Assembly: GCA_001792895.1 (NCBI GenBank)
Contig: MARA01000043.1
Span: forward strand, 124,001 to 188,000
From: Lentinus brumalis
Lineage: Eukaryota > Basidiomycota > Agaricomycetes > Polyporales > Polyporaceae
Reading direction: 5' to 3'
DNA length: 64,000 bases
Within the stretch, counting starts at the first letter, position 1. Every line of letters begins with the position of its first letter. The notes beneath the pieces are model-generated. The model worked only from the letters and a program-made list of their open reading frames with translations. It was not told the DNA's origin and made no database searches. Positions 11,000 to 22,860 of the stretch are shown here, one piece after another. Position numbers and translations under genes: made by a program.

Positions 11000-13900
11000 T
11001 CAGTCGTCCGACTCGTGGCTAAAAGCAATACTAGCCTCGCATGCATGATGGTTCAGCGCTGGGCGAATTTCTCGAAGGAGGGCGCACTCGTCCAGCGAGA
11101 AGTGGCACTTGTCGATGTACACGCTACACCAGCCGCGTCTCAGCGACCACTGCGACACAGCCGGGATTCGAGAAGGGTACGCACCGTGTCTGCGAGAAGA
11201 AATGCAGCTCGGGTCCAGAGTCCGAGGTGCGCAGTTGCTGCACCCAGGTAGTCGAACCGTTCTCCGTGCTCCCCGCGTATACGATGTTGCGCCCCTCGTT
11301 GTGGGGACCCCTCCTCGTGATCTCTTCCTCAGTAGGCGGGTCGTCAGGGCTCGTGGACCAGTACCCGACTGGCACCTCGAATGCCCCTTCTGAGCGCAGC
11401 GCGGAGAAGTTTTCGTAGAAGTACAGGACCTTCGGCTCTTCCGACGCGGGGCGTGGCTCCCCCGGACCAGTAATGGTAGGGAGATCGTACGTTTGGGTGC
11501 CGTCTTCTGACGGTCTAGGGAGGACCCGACCTGTACTGATGCAAACGCGCACTTTGACCACTATGGCGAGATGTCAGCTCTCGAAGTACTTAGTGCGGAA
11601 GGGAAGTACACCACGCGCCTATGGCAAGATCTGGTGCGAATTCGCACAATGAATCGTTCCGTAGCACCTCTTCCGAAAGCCATCTTCCAAGATCCTTCGC
11701 CGGAAGGCCTGCGATGGTGAGCTTGAAGCCAAGGATGGGATCTGCCACTGTCATGTCGACGGTATGGCTTCCGACGTCTATCAGGCACAGCACTCGAGAT
11801 GGTCGTCCAAGAAGACTTACCGTCTCCATCCGTCCGATAGGGCCACAGGGTCTCCGAGGAGAGAGGGCTCCTTGACAACACCCTCGAAGACATCGTCCAC
11901 TTTCCTTTCCCTTCCGGCAGTGACCATGATGCCGCCGTCAGACTCATTCTTGAACATTATCCGCCGTTTGCACGATTTCTCGCTACAGAAGCGGCTTGGG
12001 CACGTCGCAGCCAGCGCGTCGTAGAAACAACAGTGCCGCCGCGGGCCCCTGAGTTTCCAGCGGATCATCGGTGGCGAGTACCGGGCGGTCGTGATGTTGC
12101 CGTGTAAGATGAGAATGCACTGGCCGATGGACGGTATGACAGGGACTCCCCATATGCTGCGGCAGCAGCGGCGTTGGTAAGCCTGCGATAGAAAAGACCA
12201 TGTTCTTTCGAGAGCGACACGGGGATCGCGCGTGGGTGCGCAGAGGGCTGTGGATCGTGCCGAAATTAGAAGTGTGATCAGACGAGACCCCTCGAATGGG
12301 ACGGCACCTTTGATCAGGTCTCTGTCGAATTGGAGGAGCTACGAATCCTCGTTCAGGACTATCACAGGAAAGAGTAATAGCTACATTTATGCTCACAAGT
12401 TTCGGGAGATCGATAAAGCACGGTAGGACAGGCATCGCCCAGTTGTTCAAGTCCCATTGTAGTTTACCATTCGGAAGTAAGACCAGGTCTTGAGGGAAGA
12501 TATTGTGCATCTGGACGCATTTTCGTGAAGGTGAGCATCACCGATGATCGCGAATGTCCTATGCTCCTCTCCAATGGATTCGACTTACATCGTCCTCCTG
12601 GGAAGGCCAGTTCATGCCATTGTCCTTCATGTAATCGAATGCGCTCTGCGGAACCATGAGCATCCCGACCCAACCGACACACAAATGACTTGGACTTGCG
12701 TTCAGCTGCTTCATCTACATTGCCATGAAAGGGAACGTTCAGGTGAAGATCCCCAAAATTGATGAGTACACGCACGCATTCAATCACATAGTTCAGTTTA
12801 TCTAGCCCTCTCAGCTTGCGCAGGTGGACCAGAAGTTCAGCGCCTGCGTTGGAGAGTCAGAAGCTGCCGGGAACATAAAGTGGGCGCACCGCGCGGTGAA
12901 AAAAGCGACCAACCATTCATCCCCACCCCATCCTGCACGATGAACGCCTGGTGCGGATCCGGTCGCGAGACTCCTAGGGTCTGTACAATGTAGGGGTGCC
13001 TGGACCGAAGGTCAGCATAGCATCGGGAAATATGTTCTCTGCGCTTGCCAGATTCGCTTTGAGACTTCAACGGCACGTCTGAAACGATCGTCGTTCCGCG
13101 GGAACCGACGAATCACGACTGCATTTCTAGACTGGCGAAGCTCTGCGCGGTAGCGCATGACGGGTGTTTCGTCAGAGTCGGGCCATGGCACTTCTGGGTC
13201 AAGCTCCTCCAGTAGGTGGATATCTTCTCGCCCGAACAGCTTAAGCTATGACAACAGACACGTCAACATTAACCTTGAGACGTGATCAGCAAGAAAGAAC
13301 TCACCGTTCCGTCTACCGTCACATCGCGCCGCACAAGTTCGGTGACCCCTGCTTCGACGACACGTGTACGAGAGAGCAGGATGGCGCCAACACGGTCTAC
13401 GTCGTCTGCGTGAGTCAGAAGGCGACTGTGTGCGTCGAAGATGAGAGACAGTTGCGCGTTCGCACGAAGGGAGTTCTGCATCTGTGGAAGGAGCGTCAGG
13501 TATACAAAAATGAGTCGTGCAGCCGCCCGTGGACGCTGAATATGCTTACGTTGAACAGCCGGACTGCATCCTCGAGCGTCGTGTTGAGTCGCGCGATGTC
13601 TTCGTCGATACGGCCGCTGGAGCGCATCACCGAGAAGAGACTCTTGCGCCCCTGTCGACGCATGTACGCTTCAATGTCTTCGAGAGCACTGCCGCAGACG
13701 TGAGTCAAGTGCTAGAAGGTCGCACTTTGTTAGGCCGTCAGAGCTACGTACCAGAGGAAATTTGCAACCTGCTCGGTCATCTCAGCAGATCCGATGGTAG
13801 CGTCAGATCTGCGCAGATGTTCGTACACTGCGAGCGTAAACATGGCTGCGCGCTCGGCCAATTGGCGACAACGCTCCCGTGCGTTCTTCGCTTCCTACAA

Positions 13901-14091
13901 GGAGTGATGGTGCATTAGACAAGACTCGGACTATGAGACGGGTTCACGGCTCCACGACGAAAGGAGTGAGTACTCACATCTGCCATCTCTGCTATACTCA
14001 ATGCGATATTGATCGCGGACTTCAGACCTGGTACGGGAATGCCATCCGCGACCTTCTCGGAAATTTGCAGCGCTCGGAGAGTGCGATCCAT
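11000..14091 (-). CDS. HeLo/MLKL-NTD-like pseudokinase protein C
   Basis: Multi-exon gene, paralogue of those at 36,837 and 51,739. Exon 1 (13978-14091) is 114 nt, as in both others, and encodes IPVPGLKSAINIALSIAEMA. Next come ARERCRQLAERAAM and LNTTLEDAVRLFN, the helical pattern of basidiomycete MLKL-NTD domains. A kinase-like N-lobe follows: RYRAELRQSRNAVVIRRF, then HPYIVQTLGVSRPDPHQAFI. Beta-3 Lys is Arg. The DFG position reads WDLNNW (NGKLQWDLNNW), and no HRD motif is seen. The C-terminal region has PVGYWSTSPDDPP and TTWVQQLRTS and ends near SLDECALLREIRPAL. Unlike A and B it lacks an acidic tail. One intron (13000-13048) starts with GC. The middle exons around 12.4-12.8 kb are the least certain. 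Possible role: membrane-acting cell-death effector, inferred only from architecture. Confidence 0.75.
13000..13048 (-). other. GC-AG intron in HeLo-pseudokinase C
   Basis: The donor reads CTG|GCAAGC. The homologous introns in copies A and B read CTG|GTACGT and CTG|GTAAGC, and all three rejoin the same codon (Trp, then His-Pro or His-Arg). The position and phase therefore support a non-canonical GC donor here. Confidence 0.65.
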
Positions 14092-15108
14092 GCTTTTTGT
14101 GGAGCAACGGGTAGCGTCCGGACTCTCTGTGAGAGTTCAATTGTCACTGGGATCAGGAGTTGTACAGTCGGGTGGCAAAGGGGGATACTGTTGGGATACT
14201 GTATATGTACGCATACTGTACCCTTTGTGAGAGGCAGTGCGCGACCAGGGATTACGGCATGAGCGTCCGAGTGCACCCCGCATTGCTATGTTGTTGTATG
14301 CGGCACGCATTTCCTGGGAGTGCGGAGGCGTATTTGAGACATATGCGGTGCGCACGGGTACAGCTCGCAGAGATTGTGAGCGGAGGGAAAGTACCCACAC
14401 CAGTCAGTCGCATTTGTCGATTTGGAGTCGCGCGAGTGGCTGCCAAGCGAGCCTACCCATGTGTTTACTGTTTGGACGAGCAAGAAGGAGGGAAACTACT
14501 GAACCGTGCATGCTGGTCGTGGTTATAATGACAACTGTTGGCACGGCGAGATGACGGCGCACACTATCCAGGTCAGATCAGAGAAATCAAACGCAGAAAA
14601 AGAATCGATTTCGACCTAGGATCAATTGGGAGCGACCTACGAATGTAGCGAAGAGACAGGCCCATGATAATTACTAGACTCTGGTCAGTCGATGCCTGTG
14701 CAATCGAAGTTCAGTGATATATGGGCTCACGTTGGACTGATGAGGAAGGAGGAAGTATTGGGAGGTTCGAATCATGAGGGGCTCTGACTCACTGAGTTGA
14801 ACCAGAGTTCGTCCGAGGGTGTCACGCACTCGCGTGAGTGTGACGTAGCGCGTCGCGTCGCATCACCTCCCATACGGTTCGCAAGTTCCCTGGTCCCACC
14901 CTCGCGCGCGGACAACACTCGATACTTTGCCCTCCCAACAAGTAGTCGGACGTGACACCGTGGGCATCATCTTCATGAACCTAGGTAAAGTACTTGGGTC
15001 TCTCACCGGGGTCATTCTTACTCACTCGCGCGCGCATAATCATCCGCAGATCACACGCGATTCCTATCGATCTAACCGGACGACTTCCACGAACAAATTG
15101 TGCTCAGA
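14092..15108. other. Divergent intergenic region
   Basis: Lies between the starts of HeLo-pseudokinase C (leftward) and an F-box gene (rightward), so it should hold both promoters. Frames of up to 127 codons overlap on both strands and look like chance. No clear TATA element was identified. Confidence 0.45.
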
Positions 15109-16698
15109 ATGCCTTCGACTTCCCAGCTAAACCACGATGTTCTATGCGCGATCGCATACGCGGCGGACCGGCGGACCTGTGCCTCCCTCATGCTCACCTG
15201 CAAATCTCTCAAGCACGCAGCTGCCAAATCAGTACTCCATCCACTCGGTGGCAACTATCTCTGGAAGGAGATAGAAGTCACTAAGTTCCTTCGGTTCCTC
15301 CGCGCAGACCACTCCCGCTTTTCGTATGTCCGCGAGTTACACATTGGCTTTACTCGTCTACCCTCGGAGGTTCTCGAGCAGCTCTTGGAAGGTCTCTCGC
15401 AGATGACGCAGCTCGTGACCCTTGGGTTGCCCAACGGAGACGCTACACTCGAGGAATTTCCTACGCTCGTTGACATGCTTTCAAAGATGACGATGATTCG
15501 CCGACTCGAGGTCCGATTTGCAGGGCTCGCTACGTGCAGGCTCCTCTGGAACATGCAAGCCCATCTCACCTCTATCCTGCTTGACTGGCTCCCTCATGGC
15601 GACGATTCGTTTCATCATAACTTAGCCTCATCCGGATCTACATATTGGGCCGACTACCACCCCGTCCCGTTACTCTCCAAATGGTCTGCGACTCTCGAGG
15701 AACTCACGTGCCAGTCCTGGATCACGAGTCCGACCGAGCTGCCCACGTTCACGCAGACATATCCGAAGCTCCGACGGCTCTTCATCGAGTCCGAGGCGAA
15801 CCCCCGCGTTGCAACTTACATCCGAGCTTATCCCAACCTCGCGCAGCTCAACGTCCTGTCGGACGACAAGGACGTCTACCATCACACGAATGCCCATGCT
15901 GTGCAGAAAGCGCATGAGCGCCGCGCCGTCAATGTCCGAAGTCAGGAGGTTGCGGCCGGGGGCGGGCGCGGGACTTGGCCACATCTTGAGGCGTTCACCG
16001 GAACCCTCATCGACCTCTACCTCCTCGGCATTACCTGCCGCATTCTCCGGGTGCACCTTGACCCCTCCGTGGAAGCCCAGCTTCTCCAGCTTCTTCCGCC
16101 CGTTCTCGCATATGCGCAGCCCCAGCATCTCAAGATCGGAGGCGACAGCATGTTACTCGTCCACCCGTCATACGGCATCACGAAGCTCCTGCGTGAGCCC
16201 GGCGCGGCGCGCCTCGAGAGCCTCATGTTGGGGCTCGACTTTAGCTTTCAGGACCTCGAAGGTCTGAGCATCGTCTCCGCCCTAGTGAGTGACTTCGCAT
16301 TCGTCTCGCAAATTCCCCCGTTGCTGATGTTGTCTGTGCAGAACGACCTCGCCGATGCGCTGAAGCTTCTCCCGCTCCGCCGTCTACGCCTGTACATCGA
16401 CTGCACCCAACTCGACCCCACTCCATCACATCTCATCGGCGAGAGGATATTTGCGCAATGCTACGGGGACCCCACGCCTCCGCACCTGGCTCCAGCGCCG
16501 ATCACGGACCATGAGCAGTCGCTCCGGAGCGTCGATCTCGACGCGTATGTTCGGGACCTCGTGTCCGCAATCCCGTCCCTCGAGGACGTCATCGTATTCG
16601 TCGCGGGCGAGCGGGACGACGAGTGTGTGTATCGGAGGAGGGTTGCGCAGCTCGTGAGGGGTCGCAAAGCGGTGTATGCGGAAATGTATGAGTGGTGA
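15109..16698 (+). CDS. F-box-like/LRR protein
   Basis: Exon 1 15109-16284 and exon 2 16342-16698 give 510 residues. Residues 1-45 (LNHDVLCAIAYAAD, CASLMLTCKSLKHAAAK) are the F-box-like helices; LRR-type strands fill about residues 60-390, including the family landmarks YHPVPLLSKWSATLEEL, YPKLRRLFIE and DLYLLGITC. Exon 2 has the terminal signature DLDAYVRDLVSAIPSLEDVI. The 57-bp intron is a multiple of three and has no in-frame stop, so retention would add 19 residues without a frameshift. The ATG at 15109 is chosen because it aligns with MPSTLLLN and MPSTVTLN of the sister genes. Probable SCF substrate adaptor by family; target unknown. Its closest relative is the next gene, 1.7 kb downstream in the same orientation. 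Confidence 0.88.
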   Translation: MPSTSQLNHDVLCAIAYAADRRTCASLMLTCKSLKHAAAKSVLHPLGGNYLWKEIEVTKFLRFLRADHSRFSYVRELHIGFTRLPSEVLEQLLEGLSQMTQLVTLGLPNGDATLEEFPTLVDMLSKMTMIRRLEVRFAGLATCRLLWNMQAHLTSILLDWLPHGDDSFHHNLASSGSTYWADYHPVPLLSKWSATLEELTCQSWITSPTELPTFTQTYPKLRRLFIESEANPRVATYIRAYPNLAQLNVLSDDKDVYHHTNAHAVQKAHERRAVNVRSQEVAAGGGRGTWPHLEAFTGTLIDLYLLGITCRILRVHLDPSVEAQLLQLLPPVLAYAQPQHLKIGGDSMLLVHPSYGITKLLREPGAARLESLMLGLDFSFQDLEGLSIVSALVSDFAFVSQIPPLLMLSVQNDLADALKLLPLRRLRLYIDCTQLDPTPSHLIGERIFAQCYGDPTPPHLAPAPITDHEQSLRSVDLDAYVRDLVSAIPSLEDVIVFVAGERDDECVYRRRVAQLVRGRKAVYAEMYEW

Positions 16699-17260
16699 TG
16701 CAAATGGATGCTGGAGGAGGAGGCTGAGGAAGGCAGGCGCGCCATCGGACTTTTCCGCCGCGGACGACGCTCAGACGAGCGTGCAGCTCTCGGACATTGA
16801 TATTCACGGCTCTTAAATGAGCGTGGAGTACGAGGTGTGTGGGAATTGATTCAAGTTGAAGTACCTCTGTAGCTGAAGCGCTGAAGTACAGTCTCAGACT
16901 CTCAGCGGTATGTAATTTAGTGAGGGCCCGGCCGAGCCCGCGAGGCAGGCGCCCAGCGTCCAGCGGAGCAGACGAGCGCGCGAAGTTTTGTCTTCGCCCT
17001 CTCATCGCCGTATACGGGTTCCGAAGGCCCCCACTCTCCTTAGCATACTCGCTACTAGTCTACCTAAGTAGTAGCAGACGAGGCCAACCTGAAAGACGCC
17101 AGAGCAAGGTCGAACTGGGTCGAACTGAAGTTCAACTCATAGACGCTCAGCATGCCTTGATAGGTTTTTTTTTCGTCATTTCTCTGCCTGCAGCTTCCAT
17201 CCTCTGGAAGAGCTTGAACAACCTCCCGTACATCCACTGCGAATCAACCGGTTTGATCAG
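16699..17260. other. Intergenic, promoter of the next F-box gene
   Basis: Contains a run of nine T near 17166 and the probable 5' untranslated exon of the gene at 17323. No other gene seen. Confidence 0.5.
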
Positions 17261-17321
17261 GTGAGTGCTGAGCGCTGCTGCCACATTCCAAGGGAAGTTA
17301 CTTACTTTGCGATACTACTAG
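17261..17321 (+). other. 5'-UTR intron just before the start codon
   Basis: GATCAG|GTGAGTGC ... CTACTAG|G is followed one base later by the ATG at 17323. The F-box genes at 34509 and 57003 also have an intron ending a few bases before their ATG, so this looks like a family trait. Confidence 0.6.
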
Positions 17322-17322
17322 G

Positions 17323-18923
17323 ATGCCCTCCACGCTGCTTTTAAACTACGATATCCTCTGCGAGCTCGCCTACTGGTCGGACGAGGGCACTTGCGCAACT
17401 CTCATGCTTACATGCAGAGCCATGCGAACGGCGGCAGCGAAGGCCGTACTCCGTCGGCCATGCCGCCTATCGGAGGCGAAGGACGTACACCGATTCCTTT
17501 GCTGTCTGCAAGTCGACCCCTCGTGCTTCCAACATGTCCGTGAACTACGGATTTCATTGCAACCCTTGCCTCAGGAAATGTCCGGACGATTCCTAAACTG
17601 TCTGCAACACCTGAAGCGGCTCGAAACACTCGTCTTGTCTGATGGAGACGACTCGCTCACGGCGTTGCTCGGCCTCTTGGACACCATCGCGCAACTTATC
17701 ACGATCTGCAAACTGGAGGTTCGAAATGCGGGAGACGTTACTTGCAGACTCCTATCGAGGATGCAAGCCAGCCTGACTCACATCTCGCTCGACTGGCTTC
17801 AGGAGGACTGCGACTTCTTCTATTCCAATTTCCCCTCATCATCCCGCTACCCCCAATGGCCAAGTTACCATCCTGTTCCACTCCTCTCTAAGTGGAGAAC
17901 GACCCTTGAAGAGCTTGAGTGCGCATCTTGGTTCAACTGCCCCGGGGGACTGCCCAGGTACACGCAGATCTACCCTAATTTTCGCCGACTCTCCATCGAG
18001 CGCGACGACAACCCTCGCATTGCGCCATACATCCATGCGTATCCCAACCTCACTCACCTCTGTGTCCTGTCTGAATACGACCAGCTGTGGAACTACAGCG
18101 GTACGGCGCTCGTGGACGGCATACGGCTGCTGCGCATACGGCACGCGACGAACGTCCGGAGTCAGGAAGGACCAGACGGAGCAAAGACTTGGCCGCAACT
18201 GCAGCAATTCGAGGGGACTCTGGTTGATCTCTACCTTCTCGGCATCACCTGCCGCATCCTGCGAGTATCGCTCTGCTTCTCCGTCAATCCTCGCGATCTC
18301 GAGCTGCTGCCACCGGCCCTCGCCTACGCGCAGCCACAGCATCTCAAGGTGCATGGCACCGGCATGCTGCTCGCCCACCCGACATACGGCCTGACGAAGC
18401 TCCTGCGCGAGCCCTGTGCCGCGCGCCTAGAGAGCCTCGTACTTGGGCTTGATTTCAAGGAGACGGAAGGCCTCGACGTCGTGACCACGCTGGTAAGCCG
18501 CCCGCTCTCCGCTGTGCTGATCATAGTGTTCATCGACTTCGACAGAACGACCTCGCGGACTCGCTCAAGCGCATTCCGCTCCGCCGTCTGCGTCTCTGCG
18601 TCAACGGCACCAAGTTCAACTTACCAATCCCGAGACCGGATCCCTACAACCCCAGAGCACGGTCGCGCGTGGAGTCTTCGCCGCCGCTGCGCCCGATCCC
18701 TGCACCAATCACTACTCTCGAGAAGGCACTCTGGAGCGTCGATATCGATGCGTATGTGCAAGGCCTTTCGGACGCGATACCGTCCTTGGAGGATGTCATC
18801 ATGTGCATTATGGGCGAGCCGGACGACACATTCGACTACCGAACCAGGTCGGCGGAGGTTGTGAGGGTTCGCAGGGCGGAGTATGCAGACCGGAACGTGT
18901 ATGAGTGGTCGACCTACTGGTAA
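17323..18923 (+). CDS. F-box-like/LRR protein
   Basis: Exons 17323-18492 and 18546-18923 (53-bp intron) give 515 residues. F-box-like start LNYDILCELAYWSDEGTCA with MLTCRAM, then LRR strands with the landmarks YHPVPLLSKWRTTLEELECA, YPNFRRLSIERDDNPRIAPY and DLYLLGITCRILRV. The last exon carries SVDIDAYVQGLSDAIPSLED. It resembles the gene at 15109 along its whole length, which points to a tandem duplication. A second difference is a Pro/Arg-rich insert early in exon 2 (RPDPYNPRARSRVE). Likely SCF adaptor by family; target not known. Confidence 0.88.
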
Positions 18924-19586
18924 CTGAACGCTGGACGCGGCTGCCGCTCTCTCCAAGAGGACGCCATTGCACGAACTATTATGCAGGGGTATGCTGCCAC
19001 TCGGAACACGAATTGCAGGGAAGTGTCTATCGAATGATACTCGTGCCATGCGCTCGCAGTGCGGTCGTTCCTCAGGCCAGGCTGAGGCTCTTGCGAACCT
19101 GATGCGCAGGAGCCCGAGCCGCCGCATGTCGAATGGAAAACCGTCCCAAGCTCGTCACGACTCGACGACAACGCAGACGGCCCCCTTTCTCGCTCTGATA
19201 GACTCGGGCTTGTCCATTTTGTCCAGCGCGGAGGCGATGCGAGGTGACCGACATATACATCTCGAATGCCACCGAAGTCTACTTGACACTCATTATTATG
19301 GGCTCGGCGTAACCGTGAGCATTTGTGCAGTCAGACTCGATGGCAGCTGGAGTTGCAAGTAGCAGGTCAAGCCACCGACTTGCCACTCAGAATGTGCGGG
19401 AGCGCGGGCCGGGAAGACCGCTTACCATAAGTAAGCACTCTTACTTACTTTCCGTCAACGACGGCAACGTTTGCCCCGATTGCCGGTTGACGTATCATGC
19501 GACCACCACCACCACCATGAAGTCGCCCTTGCAATTGGGCACCGTCTCTGACTCTGGGCTTTCTATGTCACTCAGACTGGCCGACC
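18924..19586. other. Intergenic between F-box gene and T2
   Basis: No supported gene. Contains a short ACC microsatellite (six units near 19,502) about 80 bp before the T2 start. Confidence 0.5.
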
Positions 19587-20390
19587 ATGTCGCCTTCTCC
19601 CTCGCTCGATAGTCAAGACCTGCGCGCGCGTTCAACGACACGCTTCTCGGACAACCTGACCTCCAAGCAGCGCGAGGAGATCGTCGACTTCGCGGAGATC
19701 ATCCTTCGCGGACGTGGGGAGTTCGCGAAGCCGACAGGGTCGCGTCTGGAGCTGTGCGAGGTGTTGACGTACGAGCGGCCGGAGGATGGGAAGATGCACG
19801 CGGAAGTTGTGTTCGAGATTGATATGGCAGAAGGTACGTTTGTGTATCGCTGTGCAGCGCGTACAGAAACTTATACGAGGCTGCTTGTCTTGAAGACATG
19901 CTGAACTCTGCAAGACACATGCATGGCGGCTGCGCCATGTTCATGGTCGACGTGTACGTGACTCGCGGCAGTACGCGTACGTGCTCAATGCTCACCGTTT
20001 CCTCGGGGTTTCGTCTCTCGCAGATGCTCCTCTATCGCGCTCGTCGCGCTCAGCATCGCCATGAACAAGCGTGTCTTTCTCGTATCCCAGTCTCTGACCA
20101 CGGTGTTCCACTCTCCCGCGCTGCTGTACGTATGCACGCTGTGGCCTCTTCTCGCGACAGTGCTCTGACGTCTCCGCTGGCTTCAGCGGGGCTCGGCTAC
20201 GCATCACGAACAAGACGACCGCCTTCGGGGCACGCACCGTGTCTGCGCGTACGGAGGTACGTAGCTGCATTGTTGTCGCGCATTCAGCGAGACTGACCGA
20301 CAGCTCCTTCAGATATGGGATGTCACGAACCGCCGTCTGGTTGCGACGGGGATTCACAACCAGATGCCGCCATCACAGCCTAAGCTGTAA
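19587..20390 (+). CDS. Hotdog-fold acyl-CoA thioesterase, T2
   Basis: Five exons (19587-19833, 19896-19953, 20024-20125, 20187-20256, 20313-20390) encode 184 residues. The active-site segment DMLNSARHMHGGCAMFMVDV keeps the Asn, HGG and Asp of THEM2-like enzymes. SQSLTTVFHSPAL and KTTAFGARTVSARTE follow, and it ends WDVTNRRLVATGIHNQMPP. Internal exon sizes equal those of T1 and T3. It would hydrolyse acyl-CoA; chain preference unknown. It is more similar to T3 than to T1 (shared C-terminal NRRLVATGI and FEIDMAEG). Confidence 0.9.
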
Positions 20391-21237
20391 TTCGCGTACC
20401 CTGGTACGCTTTGCTTACAATCGAACGCAACACGATATATTCCTCCTTATCCCCAGTTCGATCATCGATGCATGTCAGGATGATGCGCGCAGCCTGAGTA
20501 CGGAGCAAGTTGGATAGATTTCCTCTCGCTTCCCCAATACTCTCATCCTGGTCACGCTCAATGTTAGGAATAGAGTCCTCGTCCTGTCACACAGACACGT
20601 ACGTACCTCCGAGTCCTGTATCCCATCACCAATGCCCCAGCTCGAGCTCCACTCTCGACCTTGACCTCCTTCTCTCCAAGTCGACCCCGGTTTTATTCGT
20701 CAGGTTCATCCCTCCTTCGACTGGGCGGAGAGCGCGTGTTGGGATGGGGCACCCGGTCTGCCATGTTCGCTATATCACTTGTACTGCCTGCACCTGTTCG
20801 GGCTTGCTTCGGACAGCTGCAGGTCAAAAGGGCAGTCACGTCACGGCTCACGGCACCTCCCGAAGAGCTCTTACCCTCCGACCACATCTCCGCATCTGCG
20901 CGACGTCCTGCTCTTGCGACGAGTAGCCCGGCTAATAGACCCTGGTATGCATGCTGTCGATCAAGCATTGGTGCGATCGGTATGCTCATCTCGAATATCC
21001 TCGTTGAAGAGAAAAGGCAGACATCACGGTAGGATCGTACGCATACACCCTGCAAATGACTGCCACTGACAGCTTGACTGTACTTAGGTTTCGGATTTGC
21101 CCAAGTGGGGGATCTTGGTCACCGACGACAGCAACTACGTCCCGCTGAAGGCGAGTCGGGCTTTGCATACTATGCGCGCTTCTGCTGAGCAGTGAGGCGT
21201 TTGGGTGGCTCTCCACAGACCTCCTGAGTCCTCGACG
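20391..21237. other. Intergenic with a faint DUF6533-like trace
   Basis: Around 20,585-20,780 (+) the sequence resembles the minus strand of the 6.8-6.95 kb relic (ACGTACGT...CTC, then TCGACCCCGGTTTTATTCGT against TTGACCCCCATCCTGATTCC). It would encode TPVLFVRFIPP in place of TPILIPRFILD. This is weak. The rest is the promoter side of the gene at 21238. Confidence 0.35.
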
Positions 21238-22860
21238 ATGTCGGCCACATATCCAACGCCGCGTCTTAATTGGGACGCGCTGCGTGAAGTCGCCTTTTGC
21301 GCAGATCGCTCTACATGCGCGACGCTGATGCTGGCTTGTCGATTCTTCTACCACGAAGCCGCAAAATCGATATTGTCCAATAACATACGACTGTTGGGCG
21401 AGAAGGACATCCTCGGGTTTCTCCAATTCCTTCAGGCCGACAACGGCTCACGCTTCCAATACGCGCGGCACCTCACCCTATGTTATTTGTACAGGCTCAA
21501 GGTGCACGTTGTGGCTTCGCTGATCCGCAGCATGGACCGCATGCCTCAGCTGGAGCGCCTGAGCATCATATGCAGGGACTCTAACCTCAAGGGGTACCCC
21601 GCGGTGACGAACGCCATTGCGAAACTCACTCATCTTCGCCACCTCGAGATCACGTTCGCTGGTCAGGTCACCTGCGAGCTCCTCAAGTCTATGCAATCGA
21701 CCCTCATCTCTATAAGCCTCGATTGGTGCGATTACAGTGACTCTCACAGCTTTTTCGAGGCTACGGTCGACCGCGACCTCCTAGCCAACTACCACCCCGT
21801 GCTCCTCCTAGCCCGATGGGCACCGACTCTCGAAGAGCTCTTCTGCCACTCATGGTGCACGGGCTTGAAGGTGCCCATATTTCCGCACGTTTATCCCAGG
21901 CTCCGCGTCCTGCAGATAGAAGAAGACGACTTCCCGCTCATAGCTCCATTCATCCGGGCATTCCCGAACCTCAGACAGCTCGACTTTAGGACGGATCGGC
22001 AACACGCAGACGATTACGACGACTGCGAAGAGCACGCCCTGCCGGCGGAGATCCGCCAACACCGCGAGCGGAACATCGCATCCCAGCTTGCTCCCAACGG
22101 GCCGGGAACATGGCAACATCTCGAGAAGCTCGTTGGAGGTGTGGCCGATCTGTACCTGCTCGGACTCACGAGCCAAGTGTCGGCCGTCAGACTCTACACT
22201 GAGCTCAACGCTGCGAAACTCGGCCTCTTGTCCGTTGTCCTCTCTTACGCACGGCCGCTCCATCTGATGATCGAGGGCGATGGCGCGCTTTTAACCCACC
22301 CTCTACGCAGCCTCGCCAAGATCCTCCACGAGCCGTGGGCAGCCCGTCTGGAGAGCCTCAGCGTGGAGCTGCATCTCGGGGAGCAAGATGGCGACATCGA
22401 CATCCCATCCCTCCTAGTGCGTGTCCAGCTTCCTTACCGACGCGATACATGCGATCTCCGCTGACCGTTGCTCCCTTCACAGCACGCGCTCGCTTTCACT
22501 CTGTCCCAGCTTCCTATGCGGAGACTGCGCCTCAATCTAATCACGACCTGGCTGGACCCGACGCCCGATCCGCCAGAAGACTTCGAAACGTGGATGGCGA
22601 CAGAGACTCACGGCTTGCCCGAGCCCCGTCCCCCGTCCCCCGCACCTCTCACTCCGGCTGAAGTGATGCTGCAGTCGTTCGACGTGGACGCGTTCGTGCG
22701 CACCCTGGGAGACGCCACGCCGTCCCTCCAGGACGCCGTCGTTCAGGTCGTCGGGCCGCGAAGCAGCGGCCGCCGGGTGGCGGTCATCACCAAGTCCAAG
22801 ATTTACGTCGACCCGGACATAGACGCGGACATGAGCGAGGATCCGTTGAGTTATGACTGA
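21238..22860 (+). CDS. F-box-like/LRR protein
   Basis: Exons 21238-22416 and 22483-22860 (66-bp intron) give 518 residues. Start LNWDALREVAFCADRSTCA with MLACRFFYHEAAK; LRR landmarks NYHPVLLLARWAPTLEEL, YPRLRVLQIEEDDFPLIAP, DLYLLGLTS; last exon with PEPRPPSPAPLTPAE and DVDAFVRTLGDATPSLQDA. This is the closest intact relative of both the N-terminal relic at 690-845 and the orphan 3' exon at 7150-7512, so those fragments likely derive from this branch. The start aligns with the family after MSATYPTP. Probable SCF substrate receptor by family. Confidence 0.88.

Noticed and set aside
14740..14800. GGTTCGAATC as a possible tRNA T-arm
   Set aside because: No matching acceptor, D-arm or anticodon arm could be found within 80 bases on either side.
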